From a virus: DNA of 64,000 nt. The position numbers and the translations under genes were made by a program. Each line of letters opens with the position of its first letter. Within the stretch, counting starts at the first letter, position 1. The stretch covers positions 82,840 to 146,839 of IMG/VR virus record IMGVR_UViG_3300027987_000382; one strand, 5' to 3'. The notes under the pieces are model-generated. The model searched no databases. It saw nothing but the letters and a program-made list of their open reading frames with translations, and was not told where the DNA came from. Shown piece after piece: positions 51,575 to 59,025 of the stretch.

Positions 51575-51601
51575 TGTTGCGAGGGGAATCCCCCCGTTAA
51601 T
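51575..51601 (-). promoter_or_regulatory. Promoter-like motif (minus strand)
   Basis: Plus-strand TGTTGC 51575-51580 and GTTAAT 51596-51601; 72 bases upstream of the 51503 start. The TAA stop codon of the 51597-51812 gene is part of the TTAAC element. Confidence 0.62.
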
Positions 51602-51812
51602 CGAGCCAGCCGAATCTGCTGTCGAACATGAAGACGCCGATGGTGACGCTCTGCTCGTCCGACTTGACGTCGAGTTCGTCGACGGTCTCATTCGGTCCGG
51701 GGTTTCCGTCCTCGTCGGTGCTGGTAACAGCGTCTTTGCTGCACTGGATGGAGAGGGTGACCGGCAGGTCCGGTCCGGCGAGCAGCTGTCGTGCGAGATC
51801 GTGTGCTTTCAT
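51597..51812 (-). CDS. Hypothetical small protein
   Basis: 71 residues from the ATG at 51812. Helix KAHDLARQLLAG, a strand-rich middle (PVTLSIQCSKDAVTSTDEDG) and VTIGVFMFDSRFGW. No clear ribosome site; GCAACA lies just upstream but without the TTTAAC partner. Unrecognised. Confidence 0.55.
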   Translation of the reverse strand: MKAHDLARQLLAGPDLPVTLSIQCSKDAVTSTDEDGNPGPNETVDELDVKSDEQSVTIGVFMFDSRFGWLD

Positions 51813-51861
51813 GGTGACCGTGTGTTGCAAAAGAGAGGAGCGGAGAAAATGAAGCCCCTCC

Positions 51862-51879
51862 CCGCCCCTTGCGGGGCGG
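51862..51879 (-). terminator. Hairpin terminator after the 51900 gene
   Basis: CCGCCCC-TTGC-GGGGCGG, perfect 7-base stem with a tetraloop, 21 bases beyond the stop on the minus strand. Confidence 0.65.
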
Positions 51880-51899
51880 TTCGGGGCGTTCGGGTGCGA

Positions 51900-52166
51900 C
51901 TAGCTCTCGTCGCTGTCGTCGCCGCTCTCGTCGGTCTTCGCGGCTTTCGCCTTGACCGGCGGCTCCTCGATGATGACGTCCTCGACCTCGACGCCCGCTG
52001 CGTCGGCGATCAGGCCCTTGTGTGCCCGGCGGAGTCGCAAGGCGAGCAGGGTGCGGGCCTCGTCCTCGGTGATGGGCGGCTCGCTGTCGGTCGCGTTGCC
52101 GTTGATCGTGGCGGCGACCGAGAGCACCATGGTCTGGACGAGGAAGGCGAGCTGCTTCTTGTTCAT
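51900..52166 (-). CDS. Small protein of the MNKKQLA pair (second copy)
   Basis: 88 residues from the ATG at 52166. Starts NKKQLAFLVQTMVLS, core EDEARTLLALRLRRAHKGLI, then a Val/Pro/Lys linker and acidic tail (ESGDDSDES). Paralogue of the 50164 gene, with its own promoter-like motif and terminator. The repeated layout suggests duplication of an entire expression cassette. Function unknown. Confidence 0.7.
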   Translation of the reverse strand: MNKKQLAFLVQTMVLSVAATINGNATDSEPPITEDEARTLLALRLRRAHKGLIADAAGVEVEDVIIEEPPVKAKAAKTDESGDDSDES

Positions 52167-52227
52167 GTCGTGTTCTCCCGAACGAGTCGTGTGGGGCGTG
52201 GCGGAAGTCGCCTCCCCGATACCCACC

Positions 52228-52254
52228 TGTTGCCGACCGACAGACGGCGTAAAA
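52228..52254 (-). promoter_or_regulatory. Promoter-like motif (minus strand)
   Basis: Plus-strand TGTTGC 52228-52233 and GTAAAA 52249-52254 (minus TTTTAC, 15 bases, GCAACA); 62 bases upstream of the 52166 start. Confidence 0.62.
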
Positions 52255-52291
52255 TCCGGGGGATTCAGACCGGCAGGAGAGCCGAGACGCG

Positions 52292-52663
52292 TCAAGACGC
52301 GTCGGAATTGACCGGGGTTCGCCACTTGGCAACAGCTGTTTTGCGGGTCGGCGGCTCGTCACCGAGCATCGCGACAACCTCGCCGACCAGTTGATCCCGG
52401 TTGTTCAGCCCGATGGAGAAGTGAAGATGGGCGATCTGCTTCACACCCGGCTTGATTTCACGAGTGACGGCGACGTGCAACACCTCGCTGTTGTGAGGGC
52501 GATCGAGCATCGCGGCGGTCTCTGACGCGTCCACCTCGAGCATCGGGTGGTTCGGACTCAGGACGAGTTCCAGGGTGTCCGGCACGGTTTGCTCGTTCCA
52601 CTTGGGCGTGGTGCGGGCGACCGGATCGCTGATTCGGGCTTTGCGGTACAGTGAGAGTTTCAT
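52292..52663 (-). CDS. Hypothetical protein
   Basis: 123 residues from the ATG at 52663. Begins KLSLYRKARISDPVARTTPK, beta-rich (DTLELVLSPNHPMLEVDASE), with QIAHLHFSIGLNNRDQLVGE and a helical end. Upstream is a terminator-like hairpin with a T tract (52699-52733); the usual promoter-like motif is not obvious, only GGAACA close to the start. Unrecognised. Confidence 0.6.
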   Translation of the reverse strand: MKLSLYRKARISDPVARTTPKWNEQTVPDTLELVLSPNHPMLEVDASETAAMLDRPHNSEVLHVAVTREIKPGVKQIAHLHFSIGLNNRDQLVGEVVAMLGDEPPTRKTAVAKWRTPVNSDAS

Positions 52664-52698
52664 GGTCCCTGGTCCTGTGCTGAGTGTTCCTAAGAAAA

Positions 52699-52733
52699 GC
52701 GGCCCGCCCTCAGCCGTTGCGAGAGCGGGCCGC
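52699..52733 (-). terminator. Rho-independent terminator with T tract
   Basis: GCGGCCCGC and GCGGGCCGC, 9-base perfect stem with a 17-base loop; on the minus strand TTTTCTTA follows. It would end the transcript of the small membrane-protein gene 52783-52953. Confidence 0.65.
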
Positions 52734-52782
52734 GTGTGCCCGTTCGTCCGGGGCGTCACTCCCGGCTTAACGACGCGTCGAG

Positions 52783-52953
52783 CTAGCCGTACCCAGAATG
52801 CTTCTGCAGGACGATGCCTACCGGACCGGCGAGCTTCACGAGCCGCGTCCGTAATCTGGGCGATCCCGCTCTTTGCCACGGAAGCTGTCGGGACGGGCAG
52901 CCCGTCCAGCCGACGTAGGCGGCGATCGCGATGATGAGAATGAGTCCGTACAC
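52783..52953 (-). CDS. Small membrane protein, GTG start
   Basis: 56 residues from a GTG at 52953, preceded by GTGAGGAAATCGCAGAC, where the palindrome copy at 52959-52976 supplies the AGGA. The N-terminus (VYGLILIIAIAAYVGWTGCP) is one hydrophobic segment followed by a basic tail (RLRTRLVKLAG). The codons look protein-like, but the start and reality of the gene are uncertain. Confidence 0.4.
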   Translation of the reverse strand: MYGLILIIAIAAYVGWTGCPSRQLPWQRAGSPRLRTRLVKLAGPVGIVLQKHSGYG

Positions 52954-52958
52954 GTCTG

Positions 52959-53270
52959 CGATTTCCTCACTGGAAAGCGTGGGATGGTGAATGGCGGGGC
53001 ATCACCGCCGACTGGCTTGGGTCGTGTTCGATGCCGCCAGCTAGCGTGTGTCGCGGCGGGACGCCCCGCATGCTCGTGTGTGGCCTAACGCTTCATCGTG
53101 TGTCCTCCAATGCGTGTGACTCGCGATTTCCTCACTGGAAAGCGGGGCGACCAATGGCGATCGTGGCTTGTGTTACCCTCGGCCACCAGCCGCCCCTTGC
53201 CCCCATATGTTGCGAGCCGGGGTGGGCGGTTAAATCCGACCGCCCATGCCCCCGATTTCCGCACAGGAAA
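52959..53270. repeat. Three palindromic repeats CGATTTCC-N5-GGAAA, cluster B
   Basis: Cores at 52959-52976, 53124-53141 and 53253-53270 (centres TCACT, TCACT, GCACA), spaced 165 and 129 bases. The third lies 3 bases from the end of the 53273 gene. On the minus strand each copy reads GTGAGGAAATCG or similar, close to a ribosome-site sequence. Confidence 0.8.
53208..53234 (-). promoter_or_regulatory. Promoter-like motif (minus strand)
   Basis: Plus-strand TGTTGC 53208-53213 and GTTAAA 53229-53234, with the TTTAAC inside an 8-base hairpin (TGGGCGGT/ACCGCCCA). It faces a stretch with only very short frames, one being ATGAAGCGTTAG (three codons) behind a strong TTGGAGGA ribosome site near 53097, then the small membrane-protein gene. 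Confidence 0.55.
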
Positions 53271-53272
53271 CC

Positions 53273-53644
53273 CTAGAAGGGTACCTCGTCGTCCCACAGG
53301 ACGCCACCGGAGCAGAGCGTGTCGCCGTCCTCGTCGACGAGGATCGTCCCGGCCGTCTCGTCGTCGTGGTGCCGCTCACTGACGATCCGGCAGAGCGTCT
53401 CATCTTCCGGCTGGCACCAGTCCGGATCGAACGCGTCCTCGAACAACTCTGGATCGAGGGGAGCCAGCTCGTCGGGGAAGGCGGACGCCATTTCGCGTCC
53501 GAACGCGTCGTAGCAGTGTTCGTGCATCAGTGATCCCCCATAGTTGACCGTTTTACCGGTCGCGGGCTTGTCGCAATAGGGGCAGTCGGGAGTCACTGTC
53601 TCCGGTCTGCCGTTTTCGTCCGTCCTTGTCGCAAGTGCTGTCAT
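53273..53644 (-). CDS. Zinc-knuckle hypothetical protein
   Basis: 123 residues from the ATG at 53644. CPYCDKPATGK and HEHCYDAFGRE form one zinc knuckle (C-x-x-C...H-x-x-C); the rest is acidic (PELFEDAFDPDWCQPEDE). Own promoter-like motif 52 bases upstream. Unrecognised. Confidence 0.62.
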   Translation of the reverse strand: MTALATRTDENGRPETVTPDCPYCDKPATGKTVNYGGSLMHEHCYDAFGREMASAFPDELAPLDPELFEDAFDPDWCQPEDETLCRIVSERHHDDETAGTILVDEDGDTLCSGGVLWDDEVPF

Positions 53645-53694
53645 GCCGAAAGTCTCCTGTGCCGTGTTGGCGGGGCCAATTCCCCGCATAGTCT

Positions 53695-53722
53695 TGTTAC
53701 GGCAATCCCCCACCCCGTTAAA
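53695..53722 (-). promoter_or_regulatory. Promoter-like motif interlocked with a hairpin
   Basis: Plus-strand TGTTAC 53695-53700 and GTTAAA 53717-53722. The spacer is one arm of a hairpin (53704-53716 with 53726-53738). Its two mismatches on the plus strand become G-U pairs in the minus-strand RNA, so the hairpin works in minus-strand transcripts. Confidence 0.62.
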
Positions 53723-53748
53723 CACGGAGCGGGGGATTCCTAAGACAG

Positions 53749-53776
53749 TGCCGGGCACCCTTGCGGGTGCCCGGCA
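53749..53776 (-). terminator. Hairpin terminator after the DUF932-like gene
   Basis: TGCCGGGCACCC-TTGC-GGGTGCCCGGCA, a perfect 12-base stem with tetraloop, 13 bases beyond the stop of the 53790 gene on the minus strand. Confidence 0.78.
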
Positions 53777-53789
53777 TCGGCTGCTGCGA

Positions 53790-55022
53790 CTAGCCGCTGT
53801 AGTCACTTCCGGTCATGTTCGCCTTGACCTTCGCGTCGATGTGGAAGTCGGCGAAGTCCTCGAACTTCTCCCGCGTCCCTTCCATGTCGTACTCGGCCGA
53901 GATGAGCGTCCCGACCCACGCGTTCAGCATGCGAGCCGACGTCGGCTCCGAGTAGTGGGTGGCGACCTCGGTCGCGAAGTTGATGGCATCGTAGACCGTG
54001 CACCGGACCGGGAGCGTCCGCTGACGCTTGATGCTGAGAGCATCGAGGTTCGCCAGTCCGTACAGGTGGTTGGTGTCGCCGGTCATCCGGTGGAACGCGG
54101 AGACGATCGGGGAGCCGATCCCCGCCGACTCGTCGTCCAAGTCGGTCTGCGAGACGCCCGCATTCCGGGAATCCTGCAGCCACTCGGTGATGCGGTTGCC
54201 GCGAGCCAGCTGCTTGTCGACGCCGATCAGCCCCTTGTTGTTGTGGAGCTTGATGATCAGCTTGTACAGCTGCGTGGACTCGTTGACGCTGCACCACGAC
54301 TCGGTGGCCGACTCCATTCGCTGCCGGAGAGCCGCGAAGCCCTCGTCGTTGCCGAATCCGTCGAGGGCACGCGTGATCGTCGGCATCACGTCGTCCGCAC
54401 CCTTCCCCAGATTCAGGGACGAGCGGAACGCCTTGGCGTAGCCGATCATGCCGTTCGCACAGATTTGGCGGAGCAGCGAGAGGTAGAAGTTCGGCGTGCC
54501 GTAACCGTCGATCGGCGTGGCCATGACGAACCGGTTCGAGAACGTGTCACCGCAAATGTCGAAGTTCGCGGCTCCGACTCGCGGGGCGTGCGTCGAGTAG
54601 ACCTCGCCGTTGGCGTAGTCGATCGACTGGCCGTTGTACCGATCGAGCGACTCCATCAACTCGTCGTGCTGCACGATCGGCTTGGTGGGATTGCTGACGG
54701 CCATCAGCGTGCTCGTCAGCTTGCCGTTCTCGTCGGTCCGCCGCTCGATGCAGAGCCGCATCCGGTCGGCCTGCTCCACGTTCGAAATCCGCTCGAACGT
54801 CTCGGCGTGGGTGAAGTACTTGAAGAACGCCTTGTTGAACCCGTAGCGGGCGAACAGGGACGTCCAGAAGCGATCGGACGGCTCGAGCGGCTCATCCTTC
54901 ACGATGACGCTCTTCACGATCGGCCGACCGCTCTTCGGATCGCTCTCCGACTCCACGACCAGATCGTTGATCGGCAGGAAGTCGTAGTCGAACCGGACGG
55001 AACTGGGTGTCGCAGCAACCAT
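53790..55022 (-). CDS. DUF932-like phage/plasmid protein
   Basis: 410 residues from the ATG at 55022 with GGAGATACGAG upstream; an in-frame ATG at 55067 lacks a ribosome site. The layout matches DUF932-type phage/plasmid proteins: DRFWTSLFARYGFNKAFFKY in the first third, APRVGAANFDICGDTFSNRF, then LLRQICANGMIGYAKAFRSS (R-x-x-C-x-N-G-M is the family hallmark), and a helical C-terminal half. Function unknown; often encoded near replication or early genes. Own promoter-like motif and terminator. Confidence 0.72.
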   Translation of the reverse strand: MVAATPSSVRFDYDFLPINDLVVESESDPKSGRPIVKSVIVKDEPLEPSDRFWTSLFARYGFNKAFFKYFTHAETFERISNVEQADRMRLCIERRTDENGKLTSTLMAVSNPTKPIVQHDELMESLDRYNGQSIDYANGEVYSTHAPRVGAANFDICGDTFSNRFVMATPIDGYGTPNFYLSLLRQICANGMIGYAKAFRSSLNLGKGADDVMPTITRALDGFGNDEGFAALRQRMESATESWCSVNESTQLYKLIIKLHNNKGLIGVDKQLARGNRITEWLQDSRNAGVSQTDLDDESAGIGSPIVSAFHRMTGDTNHLYGLANLDALSIKRQRTLPVRCTVYDAINFATEVATHYSEPTSARMLNAWVGTLISAEYDMEGTREKFEDFADFHIDAKVKANMTGSDYSG

Positions 55023-55082
55023 GTCTCGTATCTCCAAAAAAGTGGGTGGAAGTGTCACCGGGGCCAATCCCCGATACTCCCC

Positions 55083-55109
55083 TGTTGCCAGTCCGCAGAC
55101 CGGGTAAAA
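55083..55109 (-). promoter_or_regulatory. Promoter-like motif (minus strand)
   Basis: Plus-strand TGTTGC 55083-55088 and GTAAAA 55104-55109; 61 bases upstream of the 55022 start. Confidence 0.63.
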
Positions 55110-55132
55110 TCCGGGGGATTGGTCGCTGGAGA

Positions 55133-55198
55133 CCCTCCCCCATACCCTCTCCTATCTTCAAATACGTCGAGATCGACGAGAGAGGGTATGGGGGAGGG
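55133..55198 (-). terminator. Perfect 19-base inverted repeat after the helicase gene
   Basis: Arms at 55133-55151 and 55180-55198 are perfect reverse complements (CCCTCCCCCATACCCTCTC), with a 28-base loop. It lies 49 bases beyond the helicase stop and 24 bases before the next promoter-like motif. It can act as a terminator; the long loop and purine/pyrimidine arms also resemble small mobile repeats. Confidence 0.6.
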
Positions 55199-55247
55199 GC
55201 GAGCCGCCGAATTCGACAGTGACGGCTCGCCCCCAGCACAGGAAGCT

Positions 55248-56468
55248 CTAGAACCGGACGCGTCGCGGACGACCCGCCTTCGCACGATCAGTGACGAATT
55301 TCGGCATCGTCACTTCCGTCGTCGCAATGGCGACTCTCGCCCGATTGTTGATCTCCTGCAGATGCGGATTCACGGTCAACGACCGCCACTCGTCATTCTG
55401 CCAGAGATACTGCTGCTCCGGCATCGCAGTCCGAATCATCGGCCACTTCGTCGCCTTCGACTGGACCACCTGCTTGAACGGCAGAGTCGGGAACTGTCGG
55501 AACACCCGACCGGCCATCTGCATCGTCGGACCCTTGCTGGAATCCCGGACCCACACCGTCTTGAGGCTAGGATCATCGAAACCCTCGGTCAGCACCATGC
55601 AGTTGATCAGCTTGTCCGTCTCACCATTGAGATAAGCCGCCAGCTGCCGCTCCCGGTCACTGTCACCATCCACAATCGGATCGAACGTAGCCATCGCGAT
55701 CGAATCCCGATCACGGCAAGCCCGCTGATACCGCTCGAAATAGCCGCGACGGATCAAAGCATCCCGCAGCAACTGGCACTCATCCTTCGTGAGGAAGTAG
55801 AAGATCGAGCGTCCCCACTTCTCCGGATCGGAGCAGTAGAAATCCGCGACCGTCTCCGCATTCCACTTCGGCAGCGAATAGTGGTGATAACGGGACAGGT
55901 AGCCGTCCTGAATCAGCTGGTGAATCCCCGCATCCTTCACGACGCGATCGAAGCACAGCTTCACCCGGTCTTGGCGGAAGGGAGTCGCGGTGAGTCCGAG
56001 GATCAGATTCGGCTCGATGATGTTGTGCAGGTGAGCCATCGAGTTCGCAGCGTCGTGCTGAGCCTCATCGACGACCATCAGAATCGGCTTGCCGTCCTGA
56101 CGGGCTTGGACGAGATTCTCGGGATTCTTCTCGAACATCGACGTGAACTGGATGCCCGGAATCTTGATGCCGAGCGTATCGTTGGCACGAGCCGCCTGAC
56201 GGAGCAGATCGCGTCGCATCGCGACCCAACCGATCGTCAAATCCGGCATCTGGCTCTTGAGAAGAGCACACGTGACGAAGCCCATCACCGTCTTTCCGCT
56301 GCCGGTGGGACTCTCGATCATCACCGAACGGCACGCCTCAAGCACGGTGCCGTCCCCCTGCATGTACTCGCCACGAAACATGTCGTTGACTTTCGTGCAG
56401 ATCGTTGTCTGGTATGGTCGCGGTTCGATCTTCGTCCCCGCGATCACTGCTGAGATTCGCTTGCTCAT
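55248..56468 (-). CDS. Superfamily 2 DEAD/DEAH-type helicase
   Basis: 406 residues. Q-like region PRPYQTTI, Walker A SPTGSGKT (Lys59), LTIGWVAMRRDLLRQ (motif Ia), VVDEAQHD (motif II, Asp134-His138), GLTATPF (motif III) and MQMAGRVFRQFP (motif VI, Arg finger). It resembles the phage UvsW/RecG-like and type III restriction-like ATP-driven translocases in size. Probably unwinds branched DNA during phage replication or recombination. Own promoter-like motif upstream, inverted-repeat terminator downstream. Confidence 0.9.
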   Translation of the reverse strand: MSKRISAVIAGTKIEPRPYQTTICTKVNDMFRGEYMQGDGTVLEACRSVMIESPTGSGKTVMGFVTCALLKSQMPDLTIGWVAMRRDLLRQAARANDTLGIKIPGIQFTSMFEKNPENLVQARQDGKPILMVVDEAQHDAANSMAHLHNIIEPNLILGLTATPFRQDRVKLCFDRVVKDAGIHQLIQDGYLSRYHHYSLPKWNAETVADFYCSDPEKWGRSIFYFLTKDECQLLRDALIRRGYFERYQRACRDRDSIAMATFDPIVDGDSDRERQLAAYLNGETDKLINCMVLTEGFDDPSLKTVWVRDSSKGPTMQMAGRVFRQFPTLPFKQVVQSKATKWPMIRTAMPEQQYLWQNDEWRSLTVNPHLQEINNRARVAIATTEVTMPKFVTDRAKAGRPRRVRF

Positions 56469-56524
56469 GATAACTCCTGTGCTGTCGAGATTTGTCCGAG
56501 GGGCTGTCGTCCCCTACACTCTCC

Positions 56525-56551
56525 TGTTACGAGCAGCGAATCCGGGTTAAT
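56525..56551 (-). promoter_or_regulatory. Promoter-like motif (minus strand)
   Basis: Plus-strand TGTTAC 56525-56530 and GTTAAT 56546-56551; 57 bases upstream of the helicase start. Confidence 0.62.
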
Positions 56552-56580
56552 GCTGACCCTCAAATACGCCGCAGGCCGAA

Positions 56581-56599
56581 GGGGATTCCCAGAATCCCC
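56581..56599 (-). terminator. Hairpin terminator after the GHKL/HExxH gene
   Basis: GGGGATT-CCCAG-AATCCCC, 7-base stem, 15 bases beyond the stop on the minus strand. Confidence 0.55.
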
Positions 56600-56613
56600 T
56601 CCGACCGTTAACG

Positions 56614-58104
56614 TCACTTCCACGCCCAATTGAAATCCTTCCGGTGATCCATCACCTTCGCAAACAGATCGGTCAGCTTCCCGGCGTACGCCTCATCGTG
56701 GACATCAAATCCCAGACCGTGAGCGAACTCGTGAACCGCCACCGACAGGATTCGATTCCGCTCGGTCAGCTGGAATCGCCGCTTCCACGACCGGCTGTTC
56801 GAATTCTGCTGCTCCACCAGACTCGCCGGAGCGATCAAATAGGTCCGCCCAAACCGTCCATCCTCGAACTGAGCTTCATCCTCTTCCGAGAACAGGAAGC
56901 CAATCGCGAAATCCGCGTCGTGGTCGAACGTTCGGTGCAGCTGCAGCATCACCCGTCCCCAAATCCGGGCCAGCTTCTGGCTGTAGCTGGAGAAGTCCGG
57001 CTCGTCCGGCCGATAGTAGGTGGGAATCACCAGATCGGTTTCGTTCTTGATCACGAATTCCTCGCTCACCGCAACCCGAACCTCCTCGACGGGAGCCATC
57101 GGAGCGTAGGCTGCCGCCTTCTGTCGCGGACGATCCACGTGTTCCTCGTGGTACTCGGTGGTACCGGTCTGTTCCTCGTGGTCCTCGACCAGATCGATCA
57201 GGACCGACTCGTCCTCGACCGGCTCCGGCTTCTCAATCTGGAGGATTGCCGACGTCTTGACCTCTCGAGCCGAGCGATGGCAGAGCCGCGAGCCGTCATA
57301 GTGGCGGTAACGCTCCTGACGGGGCTTGAGAGCCGATCGCTTGTCGACGGACAACTCGGTGACGAATGTGTCCAATTCCTGCCGCTTCGACCACTTCAAG
57401 CCGTCCCGGTTCGACTGGAGGCATTCCAGGGAGTCTTCGCTCAACTCGACCACGACGCATCGGTCCAACCCGCAGTCGCGGATGAACATCGGCTGTCCGT
57501 TGATCCGGACGACCATCTTGTACTTGGTCGACTTGTTGGTGTAGACGGTGCCGAATCCGAGATCGCGTCGCGGCGATCCCTTCCGCATGTCCGCCTTGTG
57601 GGATTCGCCGTTCCAGTAGAATGTCCCGGACCATTGGCCGTAGAGGACGAACTGGTCGAAAGCCCGCTTGAGAGCCACTTCGTGCTCGCCGTCAATGACG
57701 ATTGTGGACGACGTCCCGCGAGTGTAGCCGTTGTCGACGAGATCGTAGTCGCCGCCGCGTCCCTTGACGCACAGCTCGCCGGAGTGAATCTCATAGGATT
57801 CGTGGCAGAAGTAGAGGATCTCTTTGGCTTTGCCGAATCCGCCGGTGTTCCCTTCCCGCTCGTCCTTGCCGGACGATCCGAGGGAGAGCAGCTTGCCGAT
57901 CAGGACCTCTTCGGTCATTGGCGAGCCGTCATTGGTGACGGTGACGATCGTCTGGCCGTTCTCGATGGCGACGGTCCATTGGATGGTGCGTGAGTCGCAG
58001 TCCATGCCGTTCTGGTTGAACTCGCGGACGATCGCCCAATGCCAGTCGTTGTAGTCGTTCTTGGCTTTGGCGAAGAATTCGGGGCCGATGCTGATTTGCG
58101 GCAT
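56614..58104 (-). CDS. GHKL ATPase fused to a C-terminal HExxH domain
   Basis: 496 residues. The N-terminal ATPase has the GHKL N-box EFNQNGMD (Glu28, Asn32, Asp35), G1 box VTNDGSPM (Asp59) and G2 box NTGGFGKAKEIL, as in HSP90/gyrase/MutL folds and phage rIIA-like proteins. The C-terminal region (about 365-496) ends with SVAVHEFAHGLGFDVHDE: His458, Glu459 and His462 form an HExxH zinc-protease motif, with His469 a possible third ligand. The two parts are joined by a Glu-rich linker (about 285-340). Inference: an ATP-switched protease or membrane/DNA-associated effector. Own promoter-like motif upstream. Confidence 0.82.
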   Translation of the reverse strand: MPQISIGPEFFAKAKNDYNDWHWAIVREFNQNGMDCDSRTIQWTVAIENGQTIVTVTNDGSPMTEEVLIGKLLSLGSSGKDEREGNTGGFGKAKEILYFCHESYEIHSGELCVKGRGGDYDLVDNGYTRGTSSTIVIDGEHEVALKRAFDQFVLYGQWSGTFYWNGESHKADMRKGSPRRDLGFGTVYTNKSTKYKMVVRINGQPMFIRDCGLDRCVVVELSEDSLECLQSNRDGLKWSKRQELDTFVTELSVDKRSALKPRQERYRHYDGSRLCHRSAREVKTSAILQIEKPEPVEDESVLIDLVEDHEEQTGTTEYHEEHVDRPRQKAAAYAPMAPVEEVRVAVSEEFVIKNETDLVIPTYYRPDEPDFSSYSQKLARIWGRVMLQLHRTFDHDADFAIGFLFSEEDEAQFEDGRFGRTYLIAPASLVEQQNSNSRSWKRRFQLTERNRILSVAVHEFAHGLGFDVHDEAYAGKLTDLFAKVMDHRKDFNWAWK

Positions 58105-58158
58105 GTTGGGCGTCCTGTGCTGGAGGAAAGAATGGGGCTGTCGTCCCCGATACTCTCC

Positions 58159-58186
58159 TGTTGCGAATCCCCCTTAGCCGGTAAAT
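58159..58186 (-). promoter_or_regulatory. Promoter-like motif (minus strand)
   Basis: Plus-strand TGTTGC 58159-58164 and GTAAAT 58181-58186 (spacer 16); 55 bases upstream of the 58104 start. Confidence 0.6.
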
Positions 58187-58206
58187 CTGGGGTACCTGAT
58201 ACGCGA

Positions 58207-58236
58207 ACGGCCCGCCAGATTTCTCTGACGGGCCGT
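58207..58236 (-). terminator. GAAA-tetraloop terminator hairpin
   Basis: Arms 58207-58219 and 58224-58236 form a 13-base stem. The single C-A mismatch on the plus strand is a U-G pair in the minus-strand RNA, and the loop there is GAAA. Placed 26 bases beyond the stop of the 58263 gene. Confidence 0.72.
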
Positions 58237-58262
58237 CGCTGTTCGCACTGGTCTGCGGCGAA

Positions 58263-58934
58263 TCAGACCTTCACGTACTGCACGCAACCGGAGCCGATCG
58301 CCTCGCAGACTTGCCGCATCTTCCCGGCGTTCTTCCCGGCGATCAGGGCGAGCCGCTGGAGCACTCCCGGACGGTAGGACCGCTTCACTTCCGCGTCGAG
58401 CAGAGCGTCGGCCTCTTCGTCGTTGATGGTGCCGGTCTCGGTCAACTCAGCCATCGCGGCTTCGATGTGCTTGCCGAGAATGTCCATCACGCCGTCCTTC
58501 GACAGAACGGAGCGGTCGAAACCGAAGACCGTCTCTTCGTAGACCAGCTCGTTCGCACCGTCCTCGCCGAGCAGCTGCGTGAGAGCAGCCAGCGAGTCGT
58601 CTTTCACGCCGTATTGGTTTCGCTCCTGAACCACGAAGGTGACGTTCTCACCCTCGCTGTTCTGGACCTTCATCGGCGTCTCCGGGAACACGCCGCTGTC
58701 GGCGTACTGCTGGTAGAACGAGTCCTTCGCGAAGTTGAGAACGACCGTCTTGTGGACGCCCATCTTGGCGTTGATCGCCTTCACCTGAGCGTTCAACTCG
58801 GTCAACTCGTGCACGGACTTCGCCACCTTGTCGGCATCCGGATTACCGACCGCCCACAACGTCTGCTTCTTCGCGGGTTTCGTCGACGCCGACTTCTCCG
58901 CCTTCTTCGCCGCAGCTTTCGCAAACACGCTCAT
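58263..58934 (-). CDS. Hypothetical phage protein
   Basis: 223 residues from the ATG at 58934, with GGAGGTGCTCTC directly before it. A Lys/Ala-rich N-terminus (FAKAAAKKAEKSASTKPAKK) is followed by a helical region (VHELTELNAQVKAINAKMG), a beta-rich middle (VTFVVQERNQYGVKDD) and helices (HIEAAMAELTETG). Not recognised; its strong ribosome site and own promoter-like motif suggest an abundant early product. Confidence 0.72.
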   Translation of the reverse strand: MSVFAKAAAKKAEKSASTKPAKKQTLWAVGNPDADKVAKSVHELTELNAQVKAINAKMGVHKTVVLNFAKDSFYQQYADSGVFPETPMKVQNSEGENVTFVVQERNQYGVKDDSLAALTQLLGEDGANELVYEETVFGFDRSVLSKDGVMDILGKHIEAAMAELTETGTINDEEADALLDAEVKRSYRPGVLQRLALIAGKNAGKMRQVCEAIGSGCVQYVKV

Positions 58935-58998
58935 GAGAGCACCTCCAAAAGGGAACATAGCTGTCGCTCGCGGCTCACACCGAGCCGCTTCCCCCGCG

Positions 58999-59025
58999 TG
59001 TTGCGAGACCGGACCTGCCGTAAAA
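58999..59025 (-). promoter_or_regulatory. Promoter-like motif (minus strand)
   Basis: Plus-strand TGTTGC 58999-59004 and GTAAAA 59020-59025; 65 bases upstream of the 58934 start. Confidence 0.63.

Noticed and set aside
53171-53176. Isolated TGTTAC
   Set aside because: No GTTAA/GTAAA partner at the required distance.
53643-56453. 936-residue plus-strand open frame
   Set aside because: It lies antisense to the DUF932-like and helicase genes, is dominated by Arg/His/Val/Leu as expected of shadow frames in GC-rich DNA, and has no domain.
56644-57993. 449-residue plus-strand open frame
   Set aside because: Antisense to the GHKL/HExxH gene, whose motifs are clear; composition is typical of a shadow frame.
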